Assembly (NCBI GenBank): GCA_022711465.1
Contig: JAKLEZ010000002.1
Coordinates: 356,729 to 420,728 of the forward strand
DNA: 64,000 bases
DNA from: Planctomycetota bacterium
GTDB taxonomy: Bacteria > Planctomycetota > Phycisphaerae > UBA1845 > PWPN01
Reading direction: 5' to 3'
A program made the position numbers and the translations under genes. Of this stretch, positions 1 through 9,601 are shown one piece after another. The notes below the pieces were generated by a model. The model ran no database searches and had not been told where the DNA came from. It saw nothing but the letters and a program-made list of their open reading frames with translations. Each line of letters opens with the position of its first letter. Position 1 is the first letter of the stretch.

Positions 1-502
1 AGCAGATGGTGGGGATGATCATGATGCCCACGACAATGGCGGCGCTGGCGGCGTTGAAGATCTCGGTTCGCGGTAGCATCGGCTGGAGGAGATGGGGGGT
101 TATAAAGGTCAGGGCGAAGTAGCCATACACGACGGTGGGGACACCCGCGAGGACTTCCAGTAGTGGTTTGGCGATCTGGCGGACGCTTCGCGGGGCGTAC
201 TCACTGAGGTAGATGGCTGCGGCGAGTCCCACCGGAAGGGCGACGAGCAATGCCCCGGCCGCGACCAGGAAAGTGCCCGCGACCAGTGGCAGCACGCCGT
301 AGCCGCGCGGCTCGAGCAGCGGTGCCCAGCGGGTCCCGAGGAAGAACTGGCCGACGGACACGTGCCGGAAGAAGGCGAAGGACTCGGTGGCCAATACCCA
401 GATGATGCCTGCGGTGGTCAGGATCGAGAGCAAAGCGCATACCAGCAGGCCGCCATGGATCGCCTGTTCCTTGCACCGCAGGATGGCCCGGTTCGCTGTC
501 AC
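1..502 (-). CDS. pstC: Phosphate ABC transporter permease PstC (partial)
   Basis: Inner-membrane permease of the high-affinity phosphate importer. The minus-strand frame from a GTG at 502 reads VTANRAILRCKEQAIHGG, then a hydrophobic first helix, and later VALPVGLAAAIYLSEYA and LEVLAGVPTVVYGYFAL, which are typical PstC/PstA segments. It has no stop before the window edge, so about 167 codons of the N-terminal half are present. The GTG is chosen because an in-frame TGA lies at 539-541 and GGAG sits about 10 bases upstream. It follows pstS by 36 bases in the same direction, consistent with a pst operon continuing off the left edge. pstA, pstB and phoU are not visible. Confidence 0.9.
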   Translation of the reverse strand, partial: MTANRAILRCKEQAIHGGLLVCALLSILTTAGIIWVLATESFAFFRHVSVGQFFLGTRWAPLLEPRGYGVLPLVAGTFLVAAGALLVALPVGLAAAIYLSEYAPRSVRQIAKPLLEVLAGVPTVVYGYFALTFITPHLLQPMLPRTEIFNAASAAIVVGIMIIPTIC

Positions 503-538
503 AGTCTCGGGACTCCAGTTTCTTCTCCAGCGGCAGTT

Positions 539-1546
539 TCACTTCGCACCATACAGTGTTGCCATGTTGGCCGACTCGCCGGGCTTGGCGTTCTCCAACA
601 CAGAGCCCGTAGTCTGCCGGCGGAGTCGTTCGATGGCCGCCAAGTTGATGGCGTCGGGCAGGGAGACGTACTTGACCTTGGGGTGCTCGACGATCGACTT
701 GACATTGGCCAGGTAGTACTCGATGAACGACTTGACCTCGCTCTTGGCCAGCGATTCCCTGTTGACGTAGAGGAACAGCGGGCGGGAGAGCGGCCTGTAA
801 GTGCCTGCTCGGATGTTCTCGAGGCTTGGTTTCACCGGCTTGCCGTCCCCGTTGTCAATCGCGAGGAGCTTGAGCTTGGTCGTGTTGGCCTCATAGTAGG
901 CGAAGCCGAAGTAACCCAGGGAGCCCGGGTCGCCGGAGACTCCCTGCACCAAGACGTTGTCGTTTTCGTTCCCGCTGTAGTCGCTGCGGCAGGCCTTCTC
1001 CTTGCCGACCACCGCCTCGGTGAAGTAGTCGAACGTACCGCTGTCGGTGCCGGGGCCGTACAGTTTCAGGGGCAGATCGGGGAAACCTGCCCGGACGTCC
1101 TTCCAGTTGTTGATCTTGCTGCCCGGCTCCCAGATCTTCTTCAGCTCCGCCAGCGTCAGGTGATCGCAGAAGGTGTTGCTCGGGTTGACCATGACCGCGA
1201 TGCCGTCCAGGGCGATGGGCAGTTCGACGTATTGAACGCCCACCTTCCGGGCAGTTTCCATCTCGGCCGGCTTGATCGGTCGGGAAGCATCGTTGATGTC
1301 GGTTCTGAGTGTTGGTTTTGTATCCAGGAACTTCTTGAATCCGCCGCCGGTTCCGGAGATGCCCACCGAGACCCGGACGTCCGGACGGTTGCCCTGGAAC
1401 ATCTCGGCGGCGACCATCGAGATAGGGGCGACGGTGCTCGATCCGTCGACCCTGACCGTCGTGGGTTCCTTGCCTGTCTGCTGTTCATTGCAGCCGATCG
1501 CGGGAAGAAGGAACAGTCCGCAGGCCAGACAGGAGGCTCTGATCAT
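539..1546 (-). CDS. pstS: Phosphate-binding lipoprotein PstS
   Basis: Extracytoplasmic phosphate receptor that delivers phosphate to PstCAB. The 335-residue protein starts with a lipoprotein signal ending LLPAIGC, with the lipidated Cys at position 19. The mature part has the family's phosphate-loop signatures: VDGSSTVAP near residue 35 and [14 protein letters not shown] in the middle. Length and layout are normal for PstS. It lies between phoB and pstC on the same strand, and a Pho-box-like direct repeat with a possible -10 lies 55-115 bases upstream of its ATG, so PhoB control under phosphate starvation is likely. Confidence 0.96.
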   Translation of the reverse strand: MIRASCLACGLFLLPAIGCNEQQTGKEPTTVRVDGSSTVAPISMVAAEMFQGNRPDVRVSVGISGTGGGFKKFLDTKPTLRTDINDASRPIKPAEMETARKVGVQYVELPIALDGIAVMVNPSNTFCDHLTLAELKKIWEPGSKINNWKDVRAGFPDLPLKLYGPGTDSGTFDYFTEAVVGKEKACRSDYSGNENDNVLVQGVSGDPGSLGYFGFAYYEANTTKLKLLAIDNGDGKPVKPSLENIRAGTYRPLSRPLFLYVNRESLAKSEVKSFIEYYLANVKSIVEHPKVKYVSLPDAINLAAIERLRRQTTGSVLENAKPGESANMATLYGAK

Positions 1547-1603
1547 CGGCGTTGTCTCCGGGTAGGTGGTTTTGCGCTCGACGCGCGTTCTCCATCTACA
1601 GGG

Positions 1604-1662
1604 AATATAGGAAGATCCTGTTCGGCCGGAGTTCGGAAGAGGTTAAGATTCGGCTAAGAATG
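1604..1662 (-). promoter_or_regulatory. Pho-box-like direct repeat and -10 upstream of pstS
   Basis: On the plus strand, GGTTAAGATTC (1641-1651) is followed directly by GGCTAAGAATG (1652-1662). This is an 11-bp direct repeat with 8 of 11 positions shared, the spacing typical of PhoB sites. A possible -10, TATATT on the minus strand, lies at 1604-1609, about 58 bases before the pstS ATG. PhoB is encoded immediately upstream. The site is inferred by architecture; it does not match the E. coli CTGTCAT consensus. Confidence 0.45.
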
Positions 1663-1715
1663 CCGGTCGACTTGATGGCGAGGCGCGGCGGTTGCGTCTG
1701 AGCCTGTTGGGGGCT

Positions 1716-2420
1716 TCATGTTTCGGACTCTATCGGCTCCCGGAAGGTGTAGCCGACACCCCGGACGGTTTGCACCCACGCCGCAGCCTCGCCGAGTTTC
1801 TTGCGCAGGGCGGTGATATGGACGTCGATTGCCCGGTCGGTGACGGCGACCCCCATGCCAAGAGTGGACTCGATGAGCTGCCCGCGGGAGAGGACGCGTC
1901 CGTTGGCTCCCATGAGGGCTCGCAGGACGCGGAACTCCATCGCGGTCAGGGACACGCTCTGGCCGTTCACGTGCAGCTCGTGGCGGCTGCTGTCCAGCCG
2001 GATCGGCCCGATGGCCAGTACTTCGCTATCCAGTTCCGCGGGTTCCGTTCGCCGGAAAAGGGCGGCGATCCGGGCGAGAAGGACCTTGATGGAGAACGGC
2101 TTGGTGACGTAGTCGTCGGCCCCCAAGGCGAAGCCCACCAAAGCATCCGTTTCCTCGCTCTTGGCGGTCAGCATGATCGTGGGGATGGTGGCGGTCAACG
2201 GCTCGCGTTTGAGCTGTTGCAGCACTTCGTCGCCGGAGATTCCCGGGAGCATGCGGTCCAGGAGCAGGAGGTCGGGTGGATCGCGCCGGGCGTTCGCGAC
2301 CGCCTCGCGGCCGTCGGCCACGCATCGGCAGTTGTACCCTTCGCGCTCCAGGTTGAAGCGGAGCATCTTGGCCAGGTCGGCCTCGTCTTCGACAACCAAG
2401 ATGGTCTTGCCCACGCGCAT
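1716..2420 (-). CDS. phoB: PhoB-type response regulator
   Basis: Two-component regulator of the OmpR/PhoB class, 234 residues. The receiver domain (residues 1-120) has the acidic pocket E11-D12, phospho-acceptor D55 in LLLLDRMLPG, and the TKPF lysine segment near 105. The C-terminal winged helix (about 135-230) ends in the family signature TVRGVGYTFREP. The ATG at 2420 is preferred over an upstream in-frame start because it directly precedes MRVGKTILVVEDE and has AAAGGA upstream. Its position just before pstS makes PhoB the best name; no PhoR-type kinase is in the window. Confidence 0.92.
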   Translation of the reverse strand: MRVGKTILVVEDEADLAKMLRFNLEREGYNCRCVADGREAVANARRDPPDLLLLDRMLPGISGDEVLQQLKREPLTATIPTIMLTAKSEETDALVGFALGADDYVTKPFSIKVLLARIAALFRRTEPAELDSEVLAIGPIRLDSSRHELHVNGQSVSLTAMEFRVLRALMGANGRVLSRGQLIESTLGMGVAVTDRAIDVHITALRKKLGEAAAWVQTVRGVGYTFREPIESET

Positions 2421-2801
2421 GGCCTGCGATCCTTTCGGTTCCGACTCAACGGGTATCTTACGCGGTCGACTGTTAGGAGACCATTTGGGTGTTGTTAGTC
2501 CGCGGAGAAAGCTGGGGTGCTGGCCGTTTGGGGGTTCGGCGAGGGTGGGGTGATGACCCGCGGGGGATGGTCGGGCCTTCAACTCCCTTTCGACCAGTCG
2601 CAAGCTCTTTTCGGGCAATGTGTTACGGTTGGCGGGGGAGGCGGGTATGGAGTTGGGAGGGCGTGGTCCGGTCGGCCGACACGCGAGGTGGACATCAGAG
2701 AGCCGCTGGTTGTGTGCCCAGCCAGCGCGGGTCCGGGTTGCGTGCGGCTCGTCGATGCCGCGCCCTGTACTCTTCGCCCGGTTCTTGCGTTTGACCTCGG
2801 G
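2421..2801. other. Intergenic region, no gene seen
   Basis: This 381-base stretch lies upstream of phoB and downstream of the M20 peptidase gene, both on the minus strand. Open frames here lack ribosome-binding sites and protein-like composition. I saw no hairpin with a T tract and no clear promoter. Confidence 0.5.
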
Positions 2802-4277
2802 TCAACGACTCTCCGGAGGCGATGGGCGAGTCGGGAGTGACGGCATGCTGTAATCTGGTTCCGTGGCAAGGAAGTTGACCGCGAGTGAGCCCAGGGCTCG
2901 CGTGCCCACGACCAAGGCGCTCTCATCCACGTAGAAGTCGGGGTTGTGGTTTGGAGCCGCCTTGGCCGGATCCTGATCGCGCGGGGTGATGCCCAGGCCG
3001 ATGTACATTCCGGGGGCTGCCTTGGCGAAGACGGAGAAGTCTTCGGAGGCCCCGCTCTGCGGCGCCTGGCTCACCTGCCCGTCTGCAGCTCGCCTCAACA
3101 CCGGCAACATCCGCGTCGTCAGGGCTTCGTCGTTGATGGTCACGTCGTAGAGGCTGGTGATCGAGACTTCTGCCTTCGCGCCTGCGCTCTCGGCGATCTT
3201 CTCGGCGGTGACCCGGACATCGCGGATGACCTGCTGGCGAACCTTCTCATGATAGGTCCGAATGGTGCCGGACAGATGCACCGTCTCGGGCACGATGTTG
3301 GGTCTGGTTCCGCCGCTGATCACGCCGATGGTCACGACGGCGGGTGAGGCGGTGAGATTGGTTTTCCGGCTGACCACGGTCTGCAGGCCCAAGATGACCT
3401 GGGCCGAGGTGGTGATCGGGTCTACGGTGTACCAGGGCATGCCGCCATGGCCCTGCCTGCCGGTGATGGTTATTTCAAGGGTGTCGCTGCTCGCGGTGAC
3501 CGCGCCGCCGCGGTAGAAGATGTGGCCAGCAGGGCCGGGGCCGACGTGCAGGCCGAAGACGGCGTCCGGCCTGGTTTTCTCGAACACGCCCTCTTCCAGC
3601 ATCAACCGAGCCCCCCAGGTTTTCCCCGAGGAAGGCGCAAACAAGCTGGATCCCTCCTCCGCCGGTTGGAAGATGAACATAACCGTACCGGGCAGCACGT
3701 TCCTCAGCCCAGCCAGGACCTCTGCCGTCCCCATGAGCATGGCGGTATGGGTGTCATGCCCGCAGGCGTGCATGACGTCGACCTCGTTGCCCAGGTACTG
3801 AGCCTTGGCCCGGGACGCGAACGGCAGCCTCAGTGGTTCCTTGACCGGGAGGGCGTCCATGTCGGCGCGCAGGGCGACAGTCCGGCCGGGCTTCCCGCCG
3901 CTGAGGATTCCCACCACACCGGTCCGGGCCACGCCGGTGCGTACCTCGAGACCGAGACCGCGCAGGTGCTCGGCGACGACACCCGCGGTCCTGTTTTCCT
4001 GGTCGCCGAGTTCCGGGTGTTCGTGGATGTCTCTGCGCCACTGAATGACCTTCGGTTCAACGGCCGCAACTCCCCGGCGAACCGCGGCTTCAAGGCTGCT
4101 GCTGTCGGCGGGCCGGACAGCGGTGACGAACGTGACCGGTTCCTGGCGGAGCGGCTCCACGGGCATCGCGCCGGAACCCGGCCGGCCGCGCTGATCCTCG
4201 GTTGAAGCCGGCGGTTGCGCGGCTGCGGTGAGGGAAACGAGGCCTGTCGCGAGAATCGTCGCCAAGGCACGGACCAT
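2802..4277 (-). CDS. Secreted M20 family amidohydrolase
   Basis: A 491-residue zinc-dependent amidohydrolase of the M20 family (hippurate or N-acyl-amino-acid hydrolase type). A signal peptide, MVRALATILATGLVSLTAAAQ, predicts export. The catalytic domain begins near residue 65. Visible family motifs are RADMDALPV (138-145), metal-binding HACGHDTHTA (170-179), the EEG segment FQPAEEGSS, the dimerisation-domain phrase GRQGHGGMPW, and the late metal ligand region PNHNPDFYVDE. The start is supported by AAGGAGCGG upstream. It stands alone, with no obvious operon partner. The substrate cannot be told from sequence; export suggests scavenging of acylated amino acids or peptides. Confidence 0.9.
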   Translation of the reverse strand: MVRALATILATGLVSLTAAAQPPASTEDQRGRPGSGAMPVEPLRQEPVTFVTAVRPADSSSLEAAVRRGVAAVEPKVIQWRRDIHEHPELGDQENRTAGVVAEHLRGLGLEVRTGVARTGVVGILSGGKPGRTVALRADMDALPVKEPLRLPFASRAKAQYLGNEVDVMHACGHDTHTAMLMGTAEVLAGLRNVLPGTVMFIFQPAEEGSSLFAPSSGKTWGARLMLEEGVFEKTRPDAVFGLHVGPGPAGHIFYRGGAVTASSDTLEITITGRQGHGGMPWYTVDPITTSAQVILGLQTVVSRKTNLTASPAVVTIGVISGGTRPNIVPETVHLSGTIRTYHEKVRQQVIRDVRVTAEKIAESAGAKAEVSITSLYDVTINDEALTTRMLPVLRRAADGQVSQAPQSGASEDFSVFAKAAPGMYIGLGITPRDQDPAKAAPNHNPDFYVDESALVVGTRALGSLAVNFLATEPDYSMPSLPTRPSPPESR

Positions 4278-4576
4278 GTTCCGCTCCTTAACCGGGATGC
4301 TCTCGGACGGCGATGCCCGGCTTCTCCGCCGGGTCGCGGACGGTCATCATACCGCACCGCCTGTTGCTGCTGCCACCATCCCGAATCTGTCCGGCGCGCC
4401 ATCGTGTGGGTACAGGGTCGGGGTGGTTGGCGCCACCGGGTTGCTCTGTAGAATAGCGGATGAATCGCCGCCGATTGATCGGGCTGCCGGGTGAAACCGT
4501 CTGGAAAGCGCTAAACCGAGGTGAGAGAAAGTGTTCGCTTCGGTTGTTCGCCGTCTTCGAGGACGAGGAGTGTCCT

Positions 4577-6574
4577 ATGTTCGAGGGTCGTTCGCGATTG
4601 TCGCACGTGGGCGGTGGGTTCCCCGGAGTCGCGGCGGCCGCGCTGGGCCTGCTGGTCATGCTCCTGGGGCGGGTGCCTGCGAGTGCGGCCGCGGAGCACA
4701 AGTATGTGGAGCAGACCGGACTGCTGCTGATCTACAAGCACTACGTGAATCACGAGGAGACCAAGCCGGACGGCAGCCATCCTCAACGGCATTTCACTGA
4801 CACCGAGGTGGAGACGTTCAAGGCCCAGCCGGCGATCATCAGCGACTACTTCTGGCGGGCCTCGCACTTCCGGATTCATCCGAAGCACGTCAAGACGGTG
4901 GTTGTGGATGCCGAGCTGACCCAGGCGGACCTCAAGGAGAGCTGGCTCGATGCGGCGCGGGTTCACAGGGATTACTCCGCGGCCGGTCTCAAGGACGGCG
5001 ATATTCACCTGATCTGGGTGGTGTGGCCGATCGAGCCGACGGACAAGTACTTCAACTGGGCGGGTGGCCTGCCGGGTGCGACCGGGCAGGAGGCGTTCTT
5101 CACCAAGACCCGGCTGGACGTCAGCGCCTACGAGCATGGTCGCGACATCTCGCAGGCCCATTGGACGATGCTCCATGAGCAGCAGCACGTCTATGACGAT
5201 ACGTTCGGCATTGTGTCCGGCAAGGGGTGGGGCGATCATCCTTATCGTAACCCGGACGTTGCGGCGGAGAACATGCCCTGGCCGGTGGACAATGCCGCCA
5301 GCGGGAACTTCCTGATGTCGGTCGAGGTTCCGGAGAGGGACTGGTTCGATCTCGTGCCCCCGTACATGACGCACAAGACGCTGCCGGACAAGGACGGGGA
5401 CGGGCTGCCGGACAGCGGTGAGGTGCCGGTTTCAGAGCAGAAGCTCGGCACGCGATGCAGTGATCGGGCTTCCGACCGGGACTCCGACGGCGACGGGATC
5501 AGCGATCGCGACGAGGCGATGGGCGATTACTCCGGCGGGTACGACCCCACCTCGGCCGATACCGACGGCGACGGGATTTCAGACGGCGTGGATTTTGTTC
5601 CGCGGTGTCCGAGCGTCAACTGGCTGCCGCGGAAGACGGCCACGCTGGACGGCACGATCGGGAAAGACGAATACGCGGAGTTCTCGACCTTCAGGTACGA
5701 CGCCGGCCTGTCGGGCAAGATGTACGCGGCTTGGGAGGAAGGCAAGCTCCACCTGGCAGCGGCGATCGAGGACGACGAGATCGTGGTCGGCCAGAAGGAG
5801 AGCGACAATCCTGATGATCCGAGGAACGACGGCCTGCAGTGGATGTTCGATATCGACGGCGACGGGTATGTCGCGACCAAGGCGGACCTCGGCTTGCTGA
5901 ACTACGTCGTCTGGATCATGCCCGCCGGCGAGGATGGTAATACCACGGTTTACTTCTATGAACATCTTGAGGGTGCCGGCTGGTGTGAGAAGCGCAGGGC
6001 CGCGAACAACGGCATCACCGCCAGGTACATGGTTCGCGCGGGGGGCTATGACGTTGAGGTCTGCATTCCGGAGAGGGCTTTGCCCGGTGCCACGCTGAAG
6101 TTGGGCCGCGGTCTGCGCTTCGCCCAGTACGTTCTGGACTGCGACGGTGGCAGGACGGTTCGCTGTGATGCCGCCTTGCCGCACACCTACGACATGAACG
6201 TGCCCTACTTCATGAAGGTCGAGTTGGGTGATCCGTTCGGCAAGAGGGCGATGGCTGCCAGGATGGCGCCTCCGACACCCGACCCGCCGACCTTTGCCGT
6301 CAAACCGCACTGGGCAGGCGACAAGATCGTCATGACGGCCACCGCGGGCAAGGCCGGCGACGGCCGGGTGGAGTACTGTTTCGTGGAATGCCTCGGTCAG
6401 CCGGGCCGCAAGTGCAGCGGCTGGACCACGGATCTCACGTTCGAGGTCACCGGTGCCGACCCGAAGGCGGAATACCGCTACGGCATTTACATGCGTGATG
6501 CCGCGGGCCAGGTGACGTCCTGTGGGGCCGAGACGTGCGCGGCGAAGATCCCCCATCCGAAGAAGGAGGAGTAG
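4577..6574 (+). CDS. Secreted protein with HExxH motif, thrombospondin type 3 repeats and CBM9-like domain
   Basis: About 665 residues if translation starts at the ATG at 4577, which has GAGGAGTG upstream and is followed by a signal peptide ending ASAAA near residue 38. An upstream in-frame ATG at 4460 has no such support. The N-terminal half contains LHEQQHVYDD (residues 199-208), an HExxH zinc-ligand motif (H200, E201, H204), so this part may be a metallopeptidase. Residues of about 270-345 hold three Ca-binding repeats of the type DKDGDGLPDSGE and DTDGDGISDGVD. A beta-sandwich resembling carbohydrate-binding family 9 follows (LDGTIGKDEY...DGLQWMFDIDGDG), then a fibronectin-like tail. The overall family is not recognised. 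It is probably extracellular. Confidence 0.8.
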   Translation: MFEGRSRLSHVGGGFPGVAAAALGLLVMLLGRVPASAAAEHKYVEQTGLLLIYKHYVNHEETKPDGSHPQRHFTDTEVETFKAQPAIISDYFWRASHFRIHPKHVKTVVVDAELTQADLKESWLDAARVHRDYSAAGLKDGDIHLIWVVWPIEPTDKYFNWAGGLPGATGQEAFFTKTRLDVSAYEHGRDISQAHWTMLHEQQHVYDDTFGIVSGKGWGDHPYRNPDVAAENMPWPVDNAASGNFLMSVEVPERDWFDLVPPYMTHKTLPDKDGDGLPDSGEVPVSEQKLGTRCSDRASDRDSDGDGISDRDEAMGDYSGGYDPTSADTDGDGISDGVDFVPRCPSVNWLPRKTATLDGTIGKDEYAEFSTFRYDAGLSGKMYAAWEEGKLHLAAAIEDDEIVVGQKESDNPDDPRNDGLQWMFDIDGDGYVATKADLGLLNYVVWIMPAGEDGNTTVYFYEHLEGAGWCEKRRAANNGITARYMVRAGGYDVEVCIPERALPGATLKLGRGLRFAQYVLDCDGGRTVRCDAALPHTYDMNVPYFMKVELGDPFGKRAMAARMAPPTPDPPTFAVKPHWAGDKIVMTATAGKAGDGRVEYCFVECLGQPGRKCSGWTTDLTFEVTGADPKAEYRYGIYMRDAAGQVTSCGAETCAAKIPHPKKEE

Positions 6575-6742
6575 AGGGGCGACCGGCGAGGCGAGCGATT
6601 GCCGCCTTTTCGGAGGGAAGCGTGCGGATTCCAGGGCGTTGCCCTGACCCCCTGCTGTTCGCTAAGATAGAGGTGAGTCGCATGTGAAGCCGAGGCCGTG
6701 GATCGGTGGCGTTTGACCGATAACGCATCAGGAGGGTGAATC

Positions 6743-7624
6743 GTGCCAGTAGCACTCACGTTGGCGATGTGGGCGGCGAGTCTCGTTCCGGCCGGCTATC
6801 CGGGCCTTGTGATTCCCATCGATCCGATGCAATCGCGGGTCGACCTGACCATCTGCTCGACACTCCAGGGTCTCCAGAAGTGTGACACGGATAGTTCCAC
6901 GCTCAGCGGCTACTGCACGGTGGATCTGGACTCCCGTTCGGCGCCGACCACCATTTCCTTGCAGGATTTCGATGCCCGGGCCGACAGGAACATGAGCTGG
7001 CAGCTGAGCTACGGATGGCTCGGCAAGGTGGACATCAGCGCGACCGGCATCCGCTTCTATCACGCTCAACCGGGGATACAGCCCTTCTGGTTGCTGGGTG
7101 CCGAGGGGGACTTCACGGTGTACCAGGCGCCCTATTTCAAGGAAGGGTTGGTGGTGTACACCGCCACGGGCCTGGTCTGCACGCTGCTGCAGGGTATGGA
7201 TCTGCCCTGCAACGACACCAAGGATCTCGCCGCGGAGCCGGTCGACACCGAGGACATCTCGGGGACAGCTGTCATCCGTGACGGGGTCCTGACCTTCGCA
7301 GTGTCGGTTCCGGTTCAGGTTTACATCGACCCCGAAAATCCCGACACCGGCGAGGTGACCGGGATGGCCTATCTCACCGGATCGGTTCAGATTCCGGTTC
7401 CCTGCGACTTCGACGACGATGGGGATGTGGATCTCGGTGATTTCGGGCATCTGCAAAGGTGCCTGAGCGGTCGTGAGGTTCCCCAGACCACTTCCGGGTG
7501 CGAGGACACTCCCCTTGACTCCGACACCGACGTTGACGGCGACGATGTGGCCTTGTTCGTTCAGTGCCTTTCAGGTGCCGACATTCCCGGCGACCCTGAC
7601 TGCCTGACGGGGAGCGGGCGGTGA
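6743..7624 (+). CDS. Secreted protein with C-terminal dockerin-like repeats
   Basis: A 293-residue protein starting at GTG 6743, with AGGAGGG 8 bases upstream. A short hydrophobic N-terminus, ALTLAMWAASLVPAG, suggests export. The central 190 residues are a beta-rich domain I do not recognise. The C-terminus carries two Ca-binding repeats, CDFDDDGDVDLGDFGHLQRC and DTDVDGDDVALFVQCLSG, spaced like a type I dockerin but ending in the CLSG...DC pattern common in Planctomycetota secreted proteins. These tails are thought to act in surface anchoring or assembly; that role is inference here. Confidence 0.85.
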   Translation: MPVALTLAMWAASLVPAGYPGLVIPIDPMQSRVDLTICSTLQGLQKCDTDSSTLSGYCTVDLDSRSAPTTISLQDFDARADRNMSWQLSYGWLGKVDISATGIRFYHAQPGIQPFWLLGAEGDFTVYQAPYFKEGLVVYTATGLVCTLLQGMDLPCNDTKDLAAEPVDTEDISGTAVIRDGVLTFAVSVPVQVYIDPENPDTGEVTGMAYLTGSVQIPVPCDFDDDGDVDLGDFGHLQRCLSGREVPQTTSGCEDTPLDSDTDVDGDDVALFVQCLSGADIPGDPDCLTGSGR

Positions 7625-7827
7625 GCCGCCTTCGGCTGTGGCGGGACTTTTCGGGCGGCGCGTGATCCTGGGTGATGAGTGTTGGCGATCGGCAGCGGTC
7701 TTGTTTCTGGCGGAGCCGCCCCGGGTCGTGGTTCCTTCGATGGTCGCGATCTGCGGGAAGGGGCACAAGGCGTATTGGCTTCCGCCGGGGAAGGCGATGA
7801 ACAGCCGGTTCTTCATGACGACGGCGA

Positions 7828-8146
7828 TCAGGCCACCGCGATTAGCTTGGCCTCCTTCTCGCCATCGAGCATCCGCTCCACGCTGGGACGAACCTGCTTC
7901 TCACGCTCCAGGCAGGCCTCCAATCCTGCCTCCACGCACCGCCATGCAGGTTTTCGATGGCCCGAACCGCCGCCCCCGGCGCCTTGGCTGACCGCGAGTC
8001 CTTCAGCTTGGGACCCTTCCTGGCCTCGTCTATCGCTGGCAAGATGTTGGCGTGCTGAATCCTATACCCCCCCGCCTTGCCCACCCGTACCATTTGTTCC
8101 GTCTCTGACGCTCCTCGTCATCCAGCCGAACGATATGCTCCTTCAT
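7828..8146 (-). pseudogene. IS630-type transposase relic, frameshifted
   Basis: The N-terminal part of an IS630-family transposase, readable only by joining three frames. From the ATG at 8146 (AAGGAGG upstream) it reads MKEHIVRLDDEERQ, shifts frame to EQMVRVGKAGGYRIQHANIL...GPKLKDSRSAKA...VRAIENL, then shifts again to VEAGLEACLEREKQVRPSVE and RMLDGEKEAKLIAVA before a stop. This matches the family's helix-turn-helix region (VRxGKxxARKIxHAxIL...RTIEN...FVEEGLEAAL). The DDE catalytic domain is absent. At least two frameshifts plus truncation mean it is dead. No terminal repeats were found. Confidence 0.8.
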
Positions 8147-8387
8147 GCCGATCCTCCTTGATCATGGGCACCATCCCCATCAGGAGTATCGGCAGGACCG
8201 CGTGCTCACCCGCACAATCGGGTGTGGCGGAGCAGTAGGCGCAGCAAGGAAACGGCTGTATTATGATAGCACAAGGTCGGGCGGCGTAGCCGCGCCGGCC
8301 TGTCTGGGCAATCTCAGGTGCTTGCCGCGCAGCAATTGTTGCGTTCGACCGCCGATTCTGCACTTCGTTGCGAAAGGAGAAAACCCC

Positions 8388-9461
8388 GTGAAAACCGCAT
8401 ATCGCCACATCGTGTTATGGTCTGCTGCCGTTGTGCTCCTGTCTTTGCTGGCCTGGGTGCCATCCGCCCCGGCTCAGCCCCCCGATCCATCGAAGATTGA
8501 CAAGGTCAAGAAGGTACAGGACAAGCACACCGATGCCCTGTTGGCCCTGCCTGATGTCGTGGGGACCGCCACTGGCTTGGACGCCAACGGTCAGCCGGTG
8601 GTCAAGGTCTTTGTCAAAAAAGCCGGGGTGGCCGGTATTCCGGCGAAGCTGGACGATGTGTCCGCTGTTGTCGAGGTCACGGGCGAGATCGTCGCGCGCC
8701 TCGAGCCAGAAAGACCTGCCCCCCTCGGTTCCTCATCTGGCAGCGAGCGGCTCAAGAAGATCAGGAAGAAGTGGTATTGCACCGGGGGCACGCTGGGCGC
8801 TCGGGTCACGGATAACAGTTACTGGTATGCGCTCAGCAACAACCACGTCTATGCGTTGGAGAATGCAGGGATTGTGGGGGATCTCATTCTGCAGCCGGCG
8901 CGGATCGACATGACGAAGCAGGCATGCGGGTCGGACCAGGAAATCGGCGACGCGGTGATAGGCAATCTCTCCGCATTCGTTCCGATTACGTTCAAAAGGA
9001 CCGCCAAGAACGAGGTCGACGCAGCCCTGGCCCTCATCCAGAACGGGAGCACCTTGCCTACGGCTTTAGTGGCTAACCGGAGTCTGTCTTACAGGTTAAG
9101 CACGGAAACCACTCCACCCGCTCTCACAATGAAGGTCAAGAAGCACGGCCGGACGACCGGCTTGACGAAGGGAACCGTCGAAGGGGTTAATGTCACCGTG
9201 TTAGTCAGGTATGACTCAGGTGTCGCGAGGTTCATCAACCAGGTCCAGATCACGGGCAGTGATGACAGCTCTTTCAGCGATGCAGGCGATTCCGGTTCCC
9301 TGATCGTGACCGACACAGGGGCCAGTGTGAACCAGCTCGAGAAAGCCGTGGCCCTACTGTTCGCGGGCAGTAATACGACGACTTTCGGCAACCCTATCGA
9401 TAAGGTCCTGACACTACTCGGGGTGGTTATTGACGGTAAACCGCCGGCTGAAGCACCCTGA
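8388..9461 (+). CDS. Secreted trypsin-like serine protease with N-terminal conserved domain
   Basis: A 357-residue protein from GTG 8388, with AAGGAGA upstream and a signal peptide ending SAPAQ near residue 28. Residues of about 35-105 form a small domain (DALLALPDVVGTATGLD...GEIVARLE) that recurs as a separate protein just downstream. The protease domain follows: CTGGTLGARV, then His153 in SNNHVYAL, Asp211 in EVDAALAL and Ser302 in DAGDSGSL, a complete chymotrypsin-type triad in the correct order. It is likely active outside the cytoplasm. The N-terminal domain could be a propeptide or folding aid; that is inference. The next gene is 140 bases downstream on the same strand. Confidence 0.88.
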   Translation: MKTAYRHIVLWSAAVVLLSLLAWVPSAPAQPPDPSKIDKVKKVQDKHTDALLALPDVVGTATGLDANGQPVVKVFVKKAGVAGIPAKLDDVSAVVEVTGEIVARLEPERPAPLGSSSGSERLKKIRKKWYCTGGTLGARVTDNSYWYALSNNHVYALENAGIVGDLILQPARIDMTKQACGSDQEIGDAVIGNLSAFVPITFKRTAKNEVDAALALIQNGSTLPTALVANRSLSYRLSTETTPPALTMKVKKHGRTTGLTKGTVEGVNVTVLVRYDSGVARFINQVQITGSDDSSFSDAGDSGSLIVTDTGASVNQLEKAVALLFAGSNTTTFGNPIDKVLTLLGVVIDGKPPAEAP

Positions 9462-9601
9462 CCCGTCCGCCGATGGGGCTTTGACGAGCTCAAAGGCCAA
9501 ATTCTCGTTGTGGCGACTGGCCTCGATCACGGCGGTGGTGGCGGTGGTGGCGGGTCCATGCCCTCCGGCATGCGGCCGTGGGACCGCTTCGGGGTGCACT
9601 T

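Noticed and set aside
7571..7816. 81-residue minus-strand frame (MKNRLFIAFPGG...) next to the IS630 relic
   Set aside because: No similarity seen and no start signal; it overlaps the 3' end of the dockerin gene.
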